From contig NC_092265.1 of the NCBI RefSeq assembly GCF_036320965.1, positions 1,770,001-1,834,000 on the forward strand: a stretch of DNA of 64,000 nt, given 5' to 3'. The notes beneath the pieces are model-generated. The model was given only the letters and a program-made list of their open reading frames with translations, was not told the DNA's origin and searched no databases. Every line of letters starts with the position of its first letter. Position 1 is the stretch's first letter. Positions 1 through 10,904 of this stretch are shown piece by piece. The position numbers were made by a program, and so were the translations under genes. The stretch is from Panulirus ornatus (Eukaryota; Arthropoda; Malacostraca; Decapoda; Palinuridae).

Positions 1-345
1 ACTGGGTCAAAAATAAAAGAGATGGATGATTTACACAGCATAGTTGGAATTGGGAAAGCAGATAAGATTGAAAAATGATGAGAAAGATATGTGATGTGAA
101 GTCATTAGAAAGGCACATGGATGAAAGGCTTTTAGGATGGTGTGGTCAAGCAGAACATATGTTGGATGAAAGGTTGGTCAAGAAGATATATAGCAGTACA
201 CCAGAAAGTACATATAAGAAGAAAAGGTAGACCACTGAAGAGATAGCTATATGTAGCTACAGAACTGATTTGGCCTAATGATATCAAAGATAAAGATGCT
301 GGGAGAACAATCATGGATCAGACATAACTGAGGAATTTTGGTTAT
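1..345 (+). mobile_element. Third-family RT 3' relic at the window start
   Basis: Plus strand. AAGTCATTAGAAAGGCACATG, GGATGGTGTGGTCAAGCAG, TTGGTCAAGAAGATATATAG and GGTAGACCACTGAAGAG correspond to the relic at 44635-44885. It probably continues upstream of the window. No intact ORF. Confidence 0.6.
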
Positions 346-1439
346 GCTGTTGGTGTGAATGGCTATATTGATAACTTAAGTGTGCAACGGAAAATAATAA
401 AAAAACTTAAGTGTGAAGTTTCATGTACACTTTAACATAACAGGAATGGAATGATGTATTGAGTGATTTTTGGAAGCTATACATACATGATCCACCCTAA
501 AAGATTGGGAATAGATGAAGAATGATATACAGACTGACAGATAGATGGACTGATATAGACAGACTAATACACATAAGATTTATGGCCCTTAACATGTATG
601 AAGCCGATACTTAATAACTGGAGTAAAATGGGTTGCACACCAATATAATACATATAAAATTAACCATAATTCATTTTAAGCTTCATAAAAAAGGAAAATA
701 CAGAGAAAATATAAATGAAATTTGTGAAAAATTGAGCTTAAAAGAATAAAATATTATTTCTCTAGGAAAGGCAGAGACCTTTAAGCATCTGAGACAGCAC
801 TTTGTCATATCACCCAAAATGAGATAAAGTCATGTGAACTCACTAGCCTTGACCACCATGAAATGTGTGAGATTCACTTATGTTCATTCACAGCAACTGA
901 ATAACCCCGTAATCTGCCCAGGTCCAAAACACCACAGTGCAGAGGTTATTTGGTAAAGTAATGTATAGCAAGTCATTGATGGTCATCTAATGATCACGAC
1001 TGTCTGCCTATGGCTCATCACTGTCTAGAATCAAGAAACAGTTTTTGTGTTCTAAATGAAAGTGGGGAAGAAAGGATGGGAAACTATATGGATACCCATA
1101 GGAATCTGCCCTTAGCAGACAACCATTTTACCATTCTTTAACTTCCACATTTCTCATTTATGGACAAAGTCCTTTGAGCATCTGAAAGCACTTAAAAAAA
1201 ACCCAAAGAACCAGAAGAAAGAAAAGCTTACGCTTAAAGATGACTGGAAAGGAAGGACAACTAGATCACAACATATATATCACTGAACCATGGTCAAATG
1301 CCAAAGATACCCCTTTGCTAATCTTATCTAACAAGAAGTTCCTTCAAAAGACAGGGATAAACCTTTCATAACAAGGAACCCAAGATGTGAGAGCAGGTCT
1401 TACACTTGATATAAACAGAGATATCTTGTACTTGTTGAT
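346..1439. other. Left intergenic region without recognised genes
   Basis: AT-rich sequence without a convincing ORF. The phrase CCTTTAAGCATCTGAGA (779) and CCTTTGAGCATCTGAAA (1172) recur once in related form, hinting at an old duplicated repeat. Confidence 0.4.
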
Positions 1440-1736
1440 AAAAGCTTAAAGAAGCTTTGGTGACCAAACCAAAAATCTAATAATTTTCTTAGAATTTTAA
1501 ACGAAGAAACCTTTGATCCCTCCCCTACTCTATGACTTACTTCTGCTTCCATCGTTCCATTCGTTGCCAAGTCCATTCGCAGATATATAAAACTCTTCAC
1601 TTCCACCAATTTTTCTCCACTCAGACTTACATCCCAACTAACTTGTCCCTCAATCCTGCTGAACCTAATATCCTTGCTTTCATTTGCACTTACTTTCAAC
1701 TTTCTCCTTTCACACTTTTCCAAACTCTATCACCAA
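1440..1736 (-). mobile_element. LINE-1f RT fragment (downstream of TAF9)
   Basis: On the minus strand the segment encodes CERRKLKVSANESK, RFSRIEGQVSWDVSLSGEKL and GTMEAEVSHRVGEGSK, matching the post-FADD part of LINE-1f. It joins abruptly at 1737 to a jockey-like relic in the same orientation, a chimeric junction of two unrelated repeats. Confidence 0.85.
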
Positions 1737-2330
1737 CTCATGAGGCTCCTGCAGCACCCAGGAAGCTGGTCATGTCCACCAGTCATAGTGTTTTGATATG
1801 TGTGCACCTATGTGCATAAAGTGCAGGGCAATGAAGTAGCAGGTGCTTGGTGTAACCTTTATGGTAACTGCATCATGGGAATAAAGGGTGTTGGGATATG
1901 AGGAAATGGAGTTTGCAATGTTGTCATGATGGGTGATGGCCATAGCGTTGGGATATGAGGAAATGGAGTTTGTAATGTTGTCATGATGGGTGATGGCCAT
2001 AGCGTAAGTGGGACAGCGTCACCCGTGTTTGTCCGGGAATGTGGTTTCTGATGAATGTAGTTCAAGACTGAGTTTTCATTTAGTGCTTGCTGGGTTATTT
2101 CAGTATATGTTTTGTCACTGTTCTATGCTAAAGGTGGGGGATCGGTGAATAGTGGTTACTGGAGTGTGATGCAGGGGAAAGCATCTTTGGTGGTTAGTTA
2201 TAGAGTGGTCTCCTGCTTTTGGATTGAATTGAGTGCTATGCTGAGGTTGGACTGTATTGGGAGGATCTTTGTTTTATTGTGAAGGTGTTGAGTGTTTGAA
2301 GTTGCTAGGCATCAAGGGAGATTCCCAGAA
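1737..2330 (-). mobile_element. Jockey-like RT relic, family 2 (downstream of TAF9)
   Basis: Shares ATGAGGCTCCTGCAGCAC and AGGAAGCTGGTCATGTCC with 63398 onward. Minus-strand peptides end in ISKHYDWWT and include SHDAVTIKVTPSTCYF, compatible with the Cys-rich C-terminus of the RT. It contains a 57 bp tandem duplication. Confidence 0.72.
1891..2004. repeat. 57 bp tandem duplication in a jockey-like relic
   Basis: TTGGGATATGAGGAAATGG to GGCCATAGCG (1891-1947) is repeated at 1948-2004 with one mismatch. 57 bp is 19 codons, so the duplication keeps the minus-strand frame. Confidence 0.93.
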
Positions 2331-2800
2331 TGTCTCTGGTGCATGCTCATAGTAAGGAGTTTACACTGTTTTATACTTTCCCTGGCTTATCTGAAACTGC
2401 ATTCTTTGATTTTTGCCAATGAAAATGGTCCAGGTAGCTCTTGCTACAGACCTTTATAATAACAGTGGGGGTGAGATGGTTAACTTATAAAAATTATATT
2501 CATAAAGAATATGAAAAAGGCTTGTTTTGTACCAAAATGCATTGAGCTCATTCATGTACAAGTACATCATGAATGTATCATCTAACCAGGAATATTTACT
2601 ATCAAAATCTGGCAGTGTCCACATACATAGAAACGCATTTTTCATTTTCATCTTTCCACATATTCATAGCAGGATGACACAGGCAAAATCTTACACAAAA
2701 ACTTTAATTACTTCTTACAATATATGTAGAGACAATCATTTCACATTTATATTCCAAATGTCACTTTTGATAAAGTTTATCATGCACGTATCTGAGGGTG
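2331..2800. other. TAF9 3' flank
   Basis: AT-rich region holding the TAF9 3' UTR. On the minus strand an ATTAAA polyadenylation-type hexamer lies at about 2708-2703, roughly 95 bp after the stop. Nothing else is recognised. Confidence 0.4.
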
Positions 2801-5800
2801 CTATTGCATGGGATCGTACTCTTCATCTTCTCGTTTTCTTTTACAAGTTGAAGAATCTGTCTCCATCTTTATGCCTGAAGCAGAAGTTACATTTACCATC
2901 ACATTGCTAGGAAGACTGCTATTACCTGCTGACAACTGAATTTTTGGAGTGCTACCACCTGCAAGAAAAGAATAACAGCAACTCATGATTGTACTCATCA
3001 ACTTAAGTCGGAAAAATAACTTTTCGATCTGAAATGTGTGTTCTAGATCTCATCAATACAGTGTACAATATACAAAGTAATGCCGATACATTTACTTAAA
3101 AGGAATTTGTCCCAAACAAAACTAGCAGAACACTTATGAGGAATAATCATAAACTAATCACTCTGAGGCATGTTCAGGAATAAAAAGGATAACACTGAAA
3201 GAATAATGCTTCTCCAAATGGACTCTTTTCTCCAACTCTTAATTGCCTTTCTTTGGGTAACTTAACACTGCCTTCAAACAATGCTTCACTTTTACTTTAT
3301 CTTATTTGTTTCTTTTTTTATTCTGTCACAAATACACCATAGATACCTGATCCCACAACATCCTCATTCTCACCCCTCACCTTACTAAAACACACAAAAA
3401 AAGCTTCAGTTACATTTACCTGAAAGCCAAAATCAATTTTCTGAATACATGGTAAATCTTTCAAACATTATTACTAGAGGTCCCACACTGACAGGTAAAA
3501 GATAAATGGACACTATGGTATATAAGAAAGCCTTCCTTTTCATACTGAATTAAAACAGAGAACAGCATCAAGCTCTTCAGTATTCATATCAACCTACATT
3601 TGTGAATCTCTGACAATAAGGTCTGAACTTGCAATGTGATCAAGGTTAACCCTTTTGGTGCACAACTGATTTTATTGGCCTCCCAAGAATGTAATATAAA
3701 GTAAAACTATTTTACTTATGAACAGGTGCACAAAAATAGAAAAAAACTAAAAATCAAAACTTCAACATTCTTATTTTAGGAAAAATACATCATCATTTAA
3801 TAAGAGTGGTAAAAAAATTGAAACTTGTTTCATCTATATAATTAGATTTAAAAACATTTCTATTCTTTCCTTCATACTTGTCTTTAGTTTCATGTATTAG
3901 CAAGGTACAAACAAGGAACAAATGGAGACAAGCCCCATTCATTCACATTCATTCTCTAGCAGCAATGTGCAATGTACCAAAACCACAAACCCCTATCCAC
4001 AGCCAGGCCCTACAGAGCTTTCCATGGTTTCCATCCACCTCTTCACATACCCTGGTTCTGGCTATGGACAGCACATTGCCCTCTGCATAACACATCACTC
4101 CAATTCACTATATCCTACGCACAGCTTTCATCTTCCTGCATGTTTAGGCCCCATCTCCTTAAAATATTTTTCAATTCATCCTTACACTTCCAGTTTGGTC
4201 TCCCCTTTCTCCTTTTCCAGTCCACTTCTGACACATGTATTCACTTTCCAGGTTGAGGAGGTATGCTAAGTTAGAGAATCCTGGAAACCAGCAAATACAA
4301 AATAACTGAATTCTTAAAGGAAGCCTAGACTGGTTGAATTAGTGGTTGAACCTCTTACAACACAGCTGGGAATCATTTCGTCCTTCATGCATATCCATCA
4401 AATCCAGATATATATGCAATACCTGTATTTACTACAAAAAATACTTATAAAACATAAGTAAAATATGCTATTAACTAATATAACACCACAGAAAGAAAAT
4501 AAAATATACAGGATAAAAAAAAAAGAAAATCTGAAACAAAAAATAAAAAGTAGTGGTATAGCTGTCTCAGCTAAATAAAGTCTATGGTTGCCACTACATG
4601 TGGGAGCTAACACCATGGTCTCTGGGTAAACTAGTTCTCATGACTAAATCTGGGACAAAGATAACATACATCTGAGAATGCTAGAGAGAAATTAAAGACA
4701 CCAAGAGGTAGAAACATTCAGCAAGTCCCTTCTGTGCCACAGTGAAGAAGTAAATGGATGGAGGTAACTTACAGCAGGGTGCTACCTCACCTCCACAAGG
4801 TGACTTTAAAGACCTGGGCAGCTTGTTTTATGGTCAGTGTGTCCCTGTGAACATGTATCCACCAGTCTCATATGTTTCATGAAAGTCAATTGGATTGAAT
4901 CCTAATGGATACTCATTTTCCTTTTTTTTTTTTGAAGGGGGGCCAAAATGCTGTTTTTATCCCCCAACAAATAAGTGCTCTCTTAAATGCTCATTGGAAT
5001 CTGTCTTCAGGTAAGAAGTAACACATTAAAAGGAAGAGTAGCATTTGTTTGAGGTGTGGACATAGAAAATATTTTCTTAAAAGACATCTACAAAAACAAT
5101 TCAAATACCGGTATAACAATAATCACTAAAGTATGATATACATTAAAATACAGAGGTAGCTTTTACAATACTGAGATCATAACCCTGTGTTCTTACCAGG
5201 AGGTCCAGGCGTCACTTTGAAAACAGGTCTGTTGACGCTTACAATCTTTTGTGTTGGGCCAGATGAGATGCCTGTGGCAGGTTTCTGTACAAGGGTAACA
5301 GTCTGTGTGTTTCCTGTCTTGGTGGTCACCATAGAGATGGTGGGCTTTATAGGCGTAGCAGCAATCTTCATTCCTGTACTAGTTCCACCCAAACTAATGC
5401 GATTCCCTCCAGTAAGATTACTAGAGAGACTGGATATTTTCTGTTGAGAAATGCAAGCTTTGAAATATAGATGACCCTTTCTCCCCAAGGTTGTGTCAAG
5501 TAAATAAGAGAGATTCTCTGAGATATTTCTAATAAAAATCAGGGATACAACCTTCATATACACAATCATCCAAAAAAAAATCAAGGATAAGACCTTCAAA
5601 TCCTTTACGATTTTGGAGAAGAAACATTGGCTTCCCTTCCCTTTGCTATCCTCATAAGTAGGTAGTAACAGTTCACTCATTTTGGGCCCGCCTTTGGCTG
5701 AGACCAATACAGGTATGATCTTTGGCCGAGACCAATACAGGTATGATGTCATCAAACCACTCACTACTGGCTGCCCAGCATTTGAAAATTCAAGATCCCA

Positions 5801-8646
5801 GGTGTAAATCCAAAAAAAGTCACTGCTGGTACAGAAAAAGGTTTTCTGAGAAGAGAGAAGGGATGGCATGAAAGATTGATGAATCCATGAAAAAATGCTT
5901 GTGGGACTTCATCTGGAAGAAAAATGTTCATCAAACATCAAAACCTGTATTCATCTCCTCTGTGTTATGTCCCTCAAGCATGAGAGCATACACAAAGGAG
6001 GAGGGTTTACAGAAATCTTCCACCATGTAAAACAGTCATATTCAAGGGTAGATATAAATATTGTACCTTCACTAGTAAAGTGAGGACATATCTGAACCTG
6101 TCTCTAGAAGGAAAGTCCCCCACAGCCACAGAGGGTATCCACAATGTTCACACTAGAGTACTGTCTGACAAAAGTGGGAGAAAAGTGCCAAAAACCCATT
6201 TTCAGTGAATTTCTCCAACTAAAATTTTCTATAGAAGGCTAAAAAAGGGAACAACTTTATCCCATCATGAGCCCTAGTGTAAATCCCATGTTAAACTGAA
6301 AGGGGTTTCAAGATTCTAGGGCGCACAAACAGATACTGCCCTCTGTTAAAGTCCAAAAGGTTCTTAAGAAATATAACTGGGCCTAATGCATTAAGTTCTC
6401 TTAGTGACAGAGTTATTTCTAAATATAACTGTTTTATTCTTAGCCAAGAACTTAGGGTTTAGGTTTATTTTGAACCATATGGACATAACATGCAATTCAC
6501 TGACTCCTATACAAAAAGGTTAAGAGGAAAGTTTTTTCATTAGATACTCAAAATCTAAACTGTCATAAAAACTATCAAGTTATACAATGTCATGGAATCT
6601 TGAAAACTCTCACTCGGGTTGCACTAGAGAAGCAACTGATCTCAAAAAAAAAAAAATTACAAAACTTCCCAATACAGAGTCTGACAGATTAAAACCATAA
6701 TCCATAGACAGGGGTTCCTGAAGGGAAATCATGATGCAATAGAATTACAAGCCTTTGATCTTGTTGGGAAGACAATAGGGAAGAACTCAAAACATATGGC
6801 TTTGAGAAGGAATAATGGAAAGGCTTTCCAAACTGATTCATATAATTCTAAGCAGATGGATGAAAGTTTTTACTTCCTGCCTTAGGAGTCCCTTAAATAG
6901 AAGTGCGCAGGAAGTTGGCTACATCCACTGGTCAGACCTTGGGTCACAAAATGCAGTGATGTGTAAGCATCTATGTCCAGAGAGTGCACTAATATTTAGT
7001 AGTACTTGCTAGATTTCCTTCTTATGGATGTGGTCATGAGGGGTCTGGGGATATGAATGAATGGTGTTTGTAGCGTTGCAAGGATGGGTGATGACTAAAG
7101 TGTAAGCAGGAGAGTGTAACTCTTTATCAAACTGTTTATTCTAGATAAAAGATGAACACAAATATCAAATTCTTGATCAAACTTGAAAGAATATGTAAAG
7201 ATGCTGGTGCTACACTTAAGAAGGTTTCAACTTACTTTTCGGGATGGTTTGAGTCTGTAATTACATGCAGAGAGGCAATAGCGGTCGGGAGGGAGTCTTA
7301 CACCATGCTGGTTGGCCTTGATGGCTGGCAAAGGATTGGCATTTCGTGTTCTTGCCAAGTCCAACAACAACTGTAAAAAATTAGAAAACATGAAGTTGAT
7401 TTTCAGTCAAATATAGTAGTACTGAATTAAGATATGCTAAAATGAAGCATTTCTTTCATTTGGCAATAATCTTCATAACTTCTGTGGAAGCAAACTCCAT
7501 TCTATTTCATCAATAAAGTTAAAAGTAAAGAAAAATTATACAAAAGAACACACCAAGTAGTCAAATCAGATCAAAATATCTGAAACTTTAATCTGTACTA
7601 TTGATTTGCTAAATACCTTTAAAATAGGATTTACACTCGCATTTAACACTCCTGTCCTTAAGAGATTCTCATGTCAATAAATGATAAGTGAAAAGAAAAA
7701 GACTCCTCTATTCAGGATATGTACATCTACCAAATAAGCAATTTGGTAAGAGAGGAGTTGGATCTCCCTAAGCTTTCCTTCAGTTTAACTAACGACCCCC
7801 GTGAGACAATTCTAAAATACATTCTGGGAAACACCGCACTCACGTAAACTCACATCTCTTGGTGGTGGCGTTGTGAAGGACTTCTCCATCTGCATCTGGA
7901 CAGCCAGCTTAACATCATCCATTTCAATGGTTTTGGTTTTCTTGGCATAGTTGGCATACACACGGGCATCATCTAAGATCTGAGACACATATCCTGAAAC
8001 ATTGTGAAATGTGGATCTATACTTGCAGTTCAAAGAAATAACCTTGGAAGAACAGACTGGAAGTTGGGAATTAGAGGTGCTACACCTAAAATTCCACATT
8101 AAGTATCAACTTTAAACATTGTAAGAAGTCCAATGGCATCAGTTTCGTTCAATTCTACCATTTGGAAATCGCGCGTCTGTTTTTTTGACAATCACCATTC
8201 ACTGAGTGTTTTTGCCCGAAAATTTCCCTCTTCTTCAAAGCCCATCCCAATTTATATAAATAGTTAGTAGTGCTAAACCTAAACTCCAACGCCCTGTATC
8301 AATTCAGGACATTGTAAGTATCCACTGGTAACAGTTTCGTTAAATTCTATCATCTAGAAAATGCGGGTTCAAGTATTTTACCTAGCATTTCTTCCTAATC
8401 AACTTATTCATGTTGTGCCCTTAGTACAACTTTACGTAAAGTATACAGACAACCTAGGTGACATATATATACCGCCCATCTCCCATACTAAGAAAAACCC
8501 CGTTGAACAGCTTGATACTCACTGTATGTAAACTCTAGCATTTGAGTTACAACCCCAGGCTCATAGTCTGTTATACCCATGTCCTTCAGTATGGCACTCA
8601 TCACTTGAGCTTCTTTAGGCACGGCAGCTTTGGTTTCCTTTGCCAT
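2801..8646 (-). CDS. TAF9: TAF9, transcription initiation factor TFIID subunit 9 (complete, 5 coding exons)
   Basis: Coding exons on the minus strand in transcript order: 8646-8523, 7993-7854, 7370-7236, 5440-5197 and 2958-2801 (stop TAG at 2803-2801). All introns are GT-AG and the phases (1,0,0,1) join into 801 nt, 266 aa; human TAF9 is 264 aa. The N-terminus (from [14 protein letters not shown]) and residues to about 75 form the H3-like histone fold: [10 protein letters not shown] in exon 1, then [14 protein letters not shown] and DDVKLAVQ in exon 2. Exon 2 ends in the family block SFTTPPPRD. Exon 3 holds the conserved RLPPDRYCL and NYRLK block. Exon 4 is Thr/Ser/Pro-rich linker, and the tail ends in an acidic [10 protein letters not shown] cluster as in other TAF9 proteins. 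The family pairs with TAF6 by histone-fold contact and acts in the nucleus in TFIID and SAGA. The ATG is the first in frame and fits the family start. Introns 3 and 4 carry old repeats. Recognition is from recalled homologues. Confidence 0.95.
3890..4258 (-). mobile_element. LINE-1f relic (TAF9 intron 4)
   Basis: Decayed reverse-oriented copy recognised by AAGCCCCATTCATTCACA, CCACAGCCAGGCCC, TTTCCATGGTTTCCAT, TTCCTGCATGTTTAGGCCCC and the complement of the RGRP..W block (TTTGGTCTCCCCTTTC). It covers the RT C-terminus and proximal 3' UTR. On the TAF9 (minus) strand it is in sense orientation. Confidence 0.75.
5693..5748. repeat. 28 bp tandem duplication (TAF9 intron 3)
   Basis: TTTGGCTGAGACCAATACAG (5693 on) and TTTGGCCGAGACCAATACAG (5721 on) repeat with period 28. 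There is no evident function. Confidence 0.85.
6885..7125 (-). mobile_element. Jockey-like relic, family 2 (TAF9 intron 3)
   Basis: Decayed copy of the same 3' end: GCAGGAAGTTGGCTACATCC, then GTGATGTGTAAGCATCTATG and GGTCTGGGGATATGAATG, parallel to 1755-2000 and 63420-63560. It is short and non-coding. Confidence 0.65.
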
Positions 8647-8898
8647 TGTTGCGTAATTGTTGGATATTCATAAAAGTCAATTATGGAAGAACCAAGTATT
8701 TCTAACAGAGCAAGTTGGGAACAAAATTATTGTAAGCTTCAGCAAACGGTCGAGATTGTAAACACATTTGGCGAATCAAGGCATAGTAAACAAAAAGAAA
8801 TGGACGTACAAAACTCCCATGGAACATTTACTAACAGCGCTATTCGCTCCATTCCATAAAGAATAAAAAGGAAATTAAGTTTCCACCTGATATATATA
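8647..8898 (-). promoter_or_regulatory. TAF9 proximal upstream region
   Basis: About 250 bp of non-repeat sequence between the TAF9 ATG and LINE-1f copy 3. No clear TATA box is visible on the minus strand at a standard distance. The 5' UTR and core promoter must lie here unless transcription starts within or beyond the LINE. Confidence 0.4.
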
Positions 8899-10248
8899 TT
8901 ATTTTGCTTTGTCGCTGTCTCCCGCATTTGCGAGGTAGCGCAAGGAAACAGAAGAAAGAAATGGCCCAACCCACCCCCATACACATGTATATACACACAC
9001 GTCCACACACGCAAATATACATACCTATACATCTCAATGTACACATATATATACACACACAGACACATACATATATACCCATGCACACAATTCACACTGT
9101 CTGCCTTTGTTCATTCCCATCGCCACCTCGCCACACATGGAATACCATCCCCCTCCCCCCTCATGTGTGCGAGGTAGCGCTATGAAAAGATAAGAAAGGC
9201 CCCATTCGTTCACACTCAGTCTCCAGCTGTCATGCACTAATGCCCGAAACCACAGCTCCCTTTCCACATCCAGGCCCCACACAACTTTCCATGGTTTACC
9301 CCAGACGCTTCACATGCCCTGATTCAATCCACTGACAGCACGTCAACCCCGGTATACCACATCGATCCAATTCACTCTATTCCTTGCCCGCCATTCACAC
9401 TCCTGCATGTTCAGGCCCCGATCACTCAAAATCATTTTCACTCCATCTTTCCACCTCCAATTTGGTCTCCCACTTCTCCTCGTTCCCTCCACCTCCGACA
9501 CATATATCCTCTTGGTCAATCTTTCCTCACTCATTCTCTCCATGTGCCCAAACCATTTCAAAACACCCTCTTCTGCTCTCAACCACGCTCTTTTTATTTC
9601 CACACATCGCTCTTACCCTTACATTACTTACTCGATCAAACCACCTCACACCACACATTGTCCTCAAACATCTCATTTCCAGCACATCCACCCTCCTGCG
9701 CACAACTATCCATAGCCCACGCCTCGCAACCATACAACATTGTTGGAACCACTATTCCTTCAAACATACCCATTTTTGCTTTCCAAGATAATGTTCTCGA
9801 CTTCCACACATTCTTCAATGCTCCCAGGATTTTCGCCCCCTCCCCCACCCTATGATTCACTTCCGCTTCCATGGTTCCATCCGCTGCCAGATCCACTCCC
9901 AGATATCTAAAACACTTTACTTCCTCCAGTTTTGCTCCATTCAAACTTACCTCCCAATTGACTTGACCCTCAACCCTACTGTACCTAATAACCTTGCTCT
10001 TATTCACATTTACTCTTAACTTTCTTCTTTCACACACTTTACCAAACTCAATCACCAGCTTCTGCAGTTTCTCACATGAATCAGCCACCAGCGGTGTATC
10101 ATCAGCGAACAAGAACTGACTCACTTCTCAAGCTCTCTCATCCCCAACAGACTTCATACTTGCCCCTCTTTCCAAAACTCTTGCATTGACATCCCTAACA
10201 ACCCCATCCATAAACAAATTAAACAACCATGGAGACATCACACACCCC

Positions 10249-10252
<4 letters not shown>
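8899..10252 (-). mobile_element. LINE-1f copy 3: minus-strand truncated copy upstream of TAF9
   Basis: Reverse orientation. It starts (5' end) at 10252 with CAGGGGTGTGTGATG, the [10 protein letters not shown] block of the RT, and runs down through FADD ([15 protein letters not shown], about 10124-10080), [37 protein letters not shown] and the full 3' UTR to TTGCTTTGTCGCTGTC near 8905. The reading frame is broken near 10126 and again near 9620. The 5' edge abuts a pure (AT)n tract. Its 3' end is only about 250 bp upstream of the TAF9 start codon, so it either bounds or sits in the TAF9 promoter or 5' UTR. Confidence 0.9.

Positions 10253-10334
<82 letters not shown>
10253..10334. repeat. (AT)n microsatellite between LINE copy 3 and SINE copy 1
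   Basis: Pure AT run of about 82 bp joining the 5' edge of the minus-strand LINE-1f copy to the SINE head. Translated runs of Tyr-Ile across it are meaningless. Confidence 0.97.
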
Positions 10335-10335
<1 letters not shown>

Positions 10336-10338
<3 letters not shown>

Positions 10339-10573
10339 GGGGATAGGGGAGAAAGAATACTTCCCACGTATTCCCTGCGTGTCGTAGAAGGCGACTAAAA
10401 GGGGAGGGAGCGGGGGGGGCTGGAAATCCTCCCCTCTCGTTTTTTTTTTTTTAATTTTCCAAAAGAAGGAACAGAGAATTGGGCCAGGTGAGGGTATTCC
10501 CTCAAGGCCCAGTCCTCTGTTCTTAACGCTACCTCGCTAATGCGGGAAATGGCGAATAGTTTGAAAGAAAAAA
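10336..10573 (+). mobile_element. SINE-like element copy 1 (TAF9-DHX37 spacer)
   Basis: A roughly 235 bp non-coding unit: head CCCTGGGGATAGGGGAGAAA, the block CACGTATTCCCTGCGTGTCG, GGCGACTAAAAGGGG, a G-rich run, a T run, GGAACAGAG, CAGGTGAGGGTATTCCC, and a tail CGCTACCTCGCTAATGCGGG at 10527-10546. It is bounded on both sides by pure (AT)n tracts. Three copies in the window, common short length, no ORF and a LINE-like tail support the SINE call. No tRNA-type A/B boxes were certain. Confidence 0.82.
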
Positions 10574-10576
10574 AAG

Positions 10577-10709
<133 letters not shown>

Positions 10710-10716
10710 TATATTA

Positions 10717-10893
10717 TGATTGTAACAGCATCATATTATTGTAATAAATATTTGTAGATACAGAAAGGATGTAGGCGAGTGTCGTGTCCCTGCAGATATA
10801 TGTAAACAAATCCATGTGTTTGACAGCATCACAGCAGATGATACCCCAGCAGATCCTGCCACGGAAGAAGGAACTCAAGTGAAAGCCACATTG
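10717..10893 (+). other. Candidate orphan exon or DHX37 5' exon with open frame
   Basis: One plus-strand frame is open from 10717 through a consensus donor (TTG before GTAAGT at 10894). It reads KDVGECRVPADICKQ, HVFDSITADDTPADP and ATEEGTQVKATL. A plausible acceptor (TCCCTGCAG) ends at 10795, giving a 98 bp exon 10796-10893. It lies 1.86 kb upstream of the DHX37 ATG, just after an (AT)n tract. I do not recognise the peptide. It could be a DHX37 5' UTR exon, a transposon scrap or chance. Confidence 0.3.
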
Positions 10894-10904
10894 GTAAGTA
10901 GCAG

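Noticed and set aside
5177..5869. 230-codon minus-strand ORF
   Set aside because: Only 5197-5440 is real (TAF9 exon 4). The upstream part is intron read-through containing a 28 bp duplication, and a clear CAG acceptor lies at 5441-5443.
8840..9282. Cys/Val/Tyr-rich ORFs resembling small secreted proteins
   Set aside because: They lie in the TG/TA-rich 3' UTR spacer of LINE-1f and recur with every copy (20313, 43212, 45443).
10128..10398. ORFs with long Tyr-Ile repeats
   Set aside because: They translate a pure (AT)n microsatellite; the non-repeat end is a fragment of the LINE RT.
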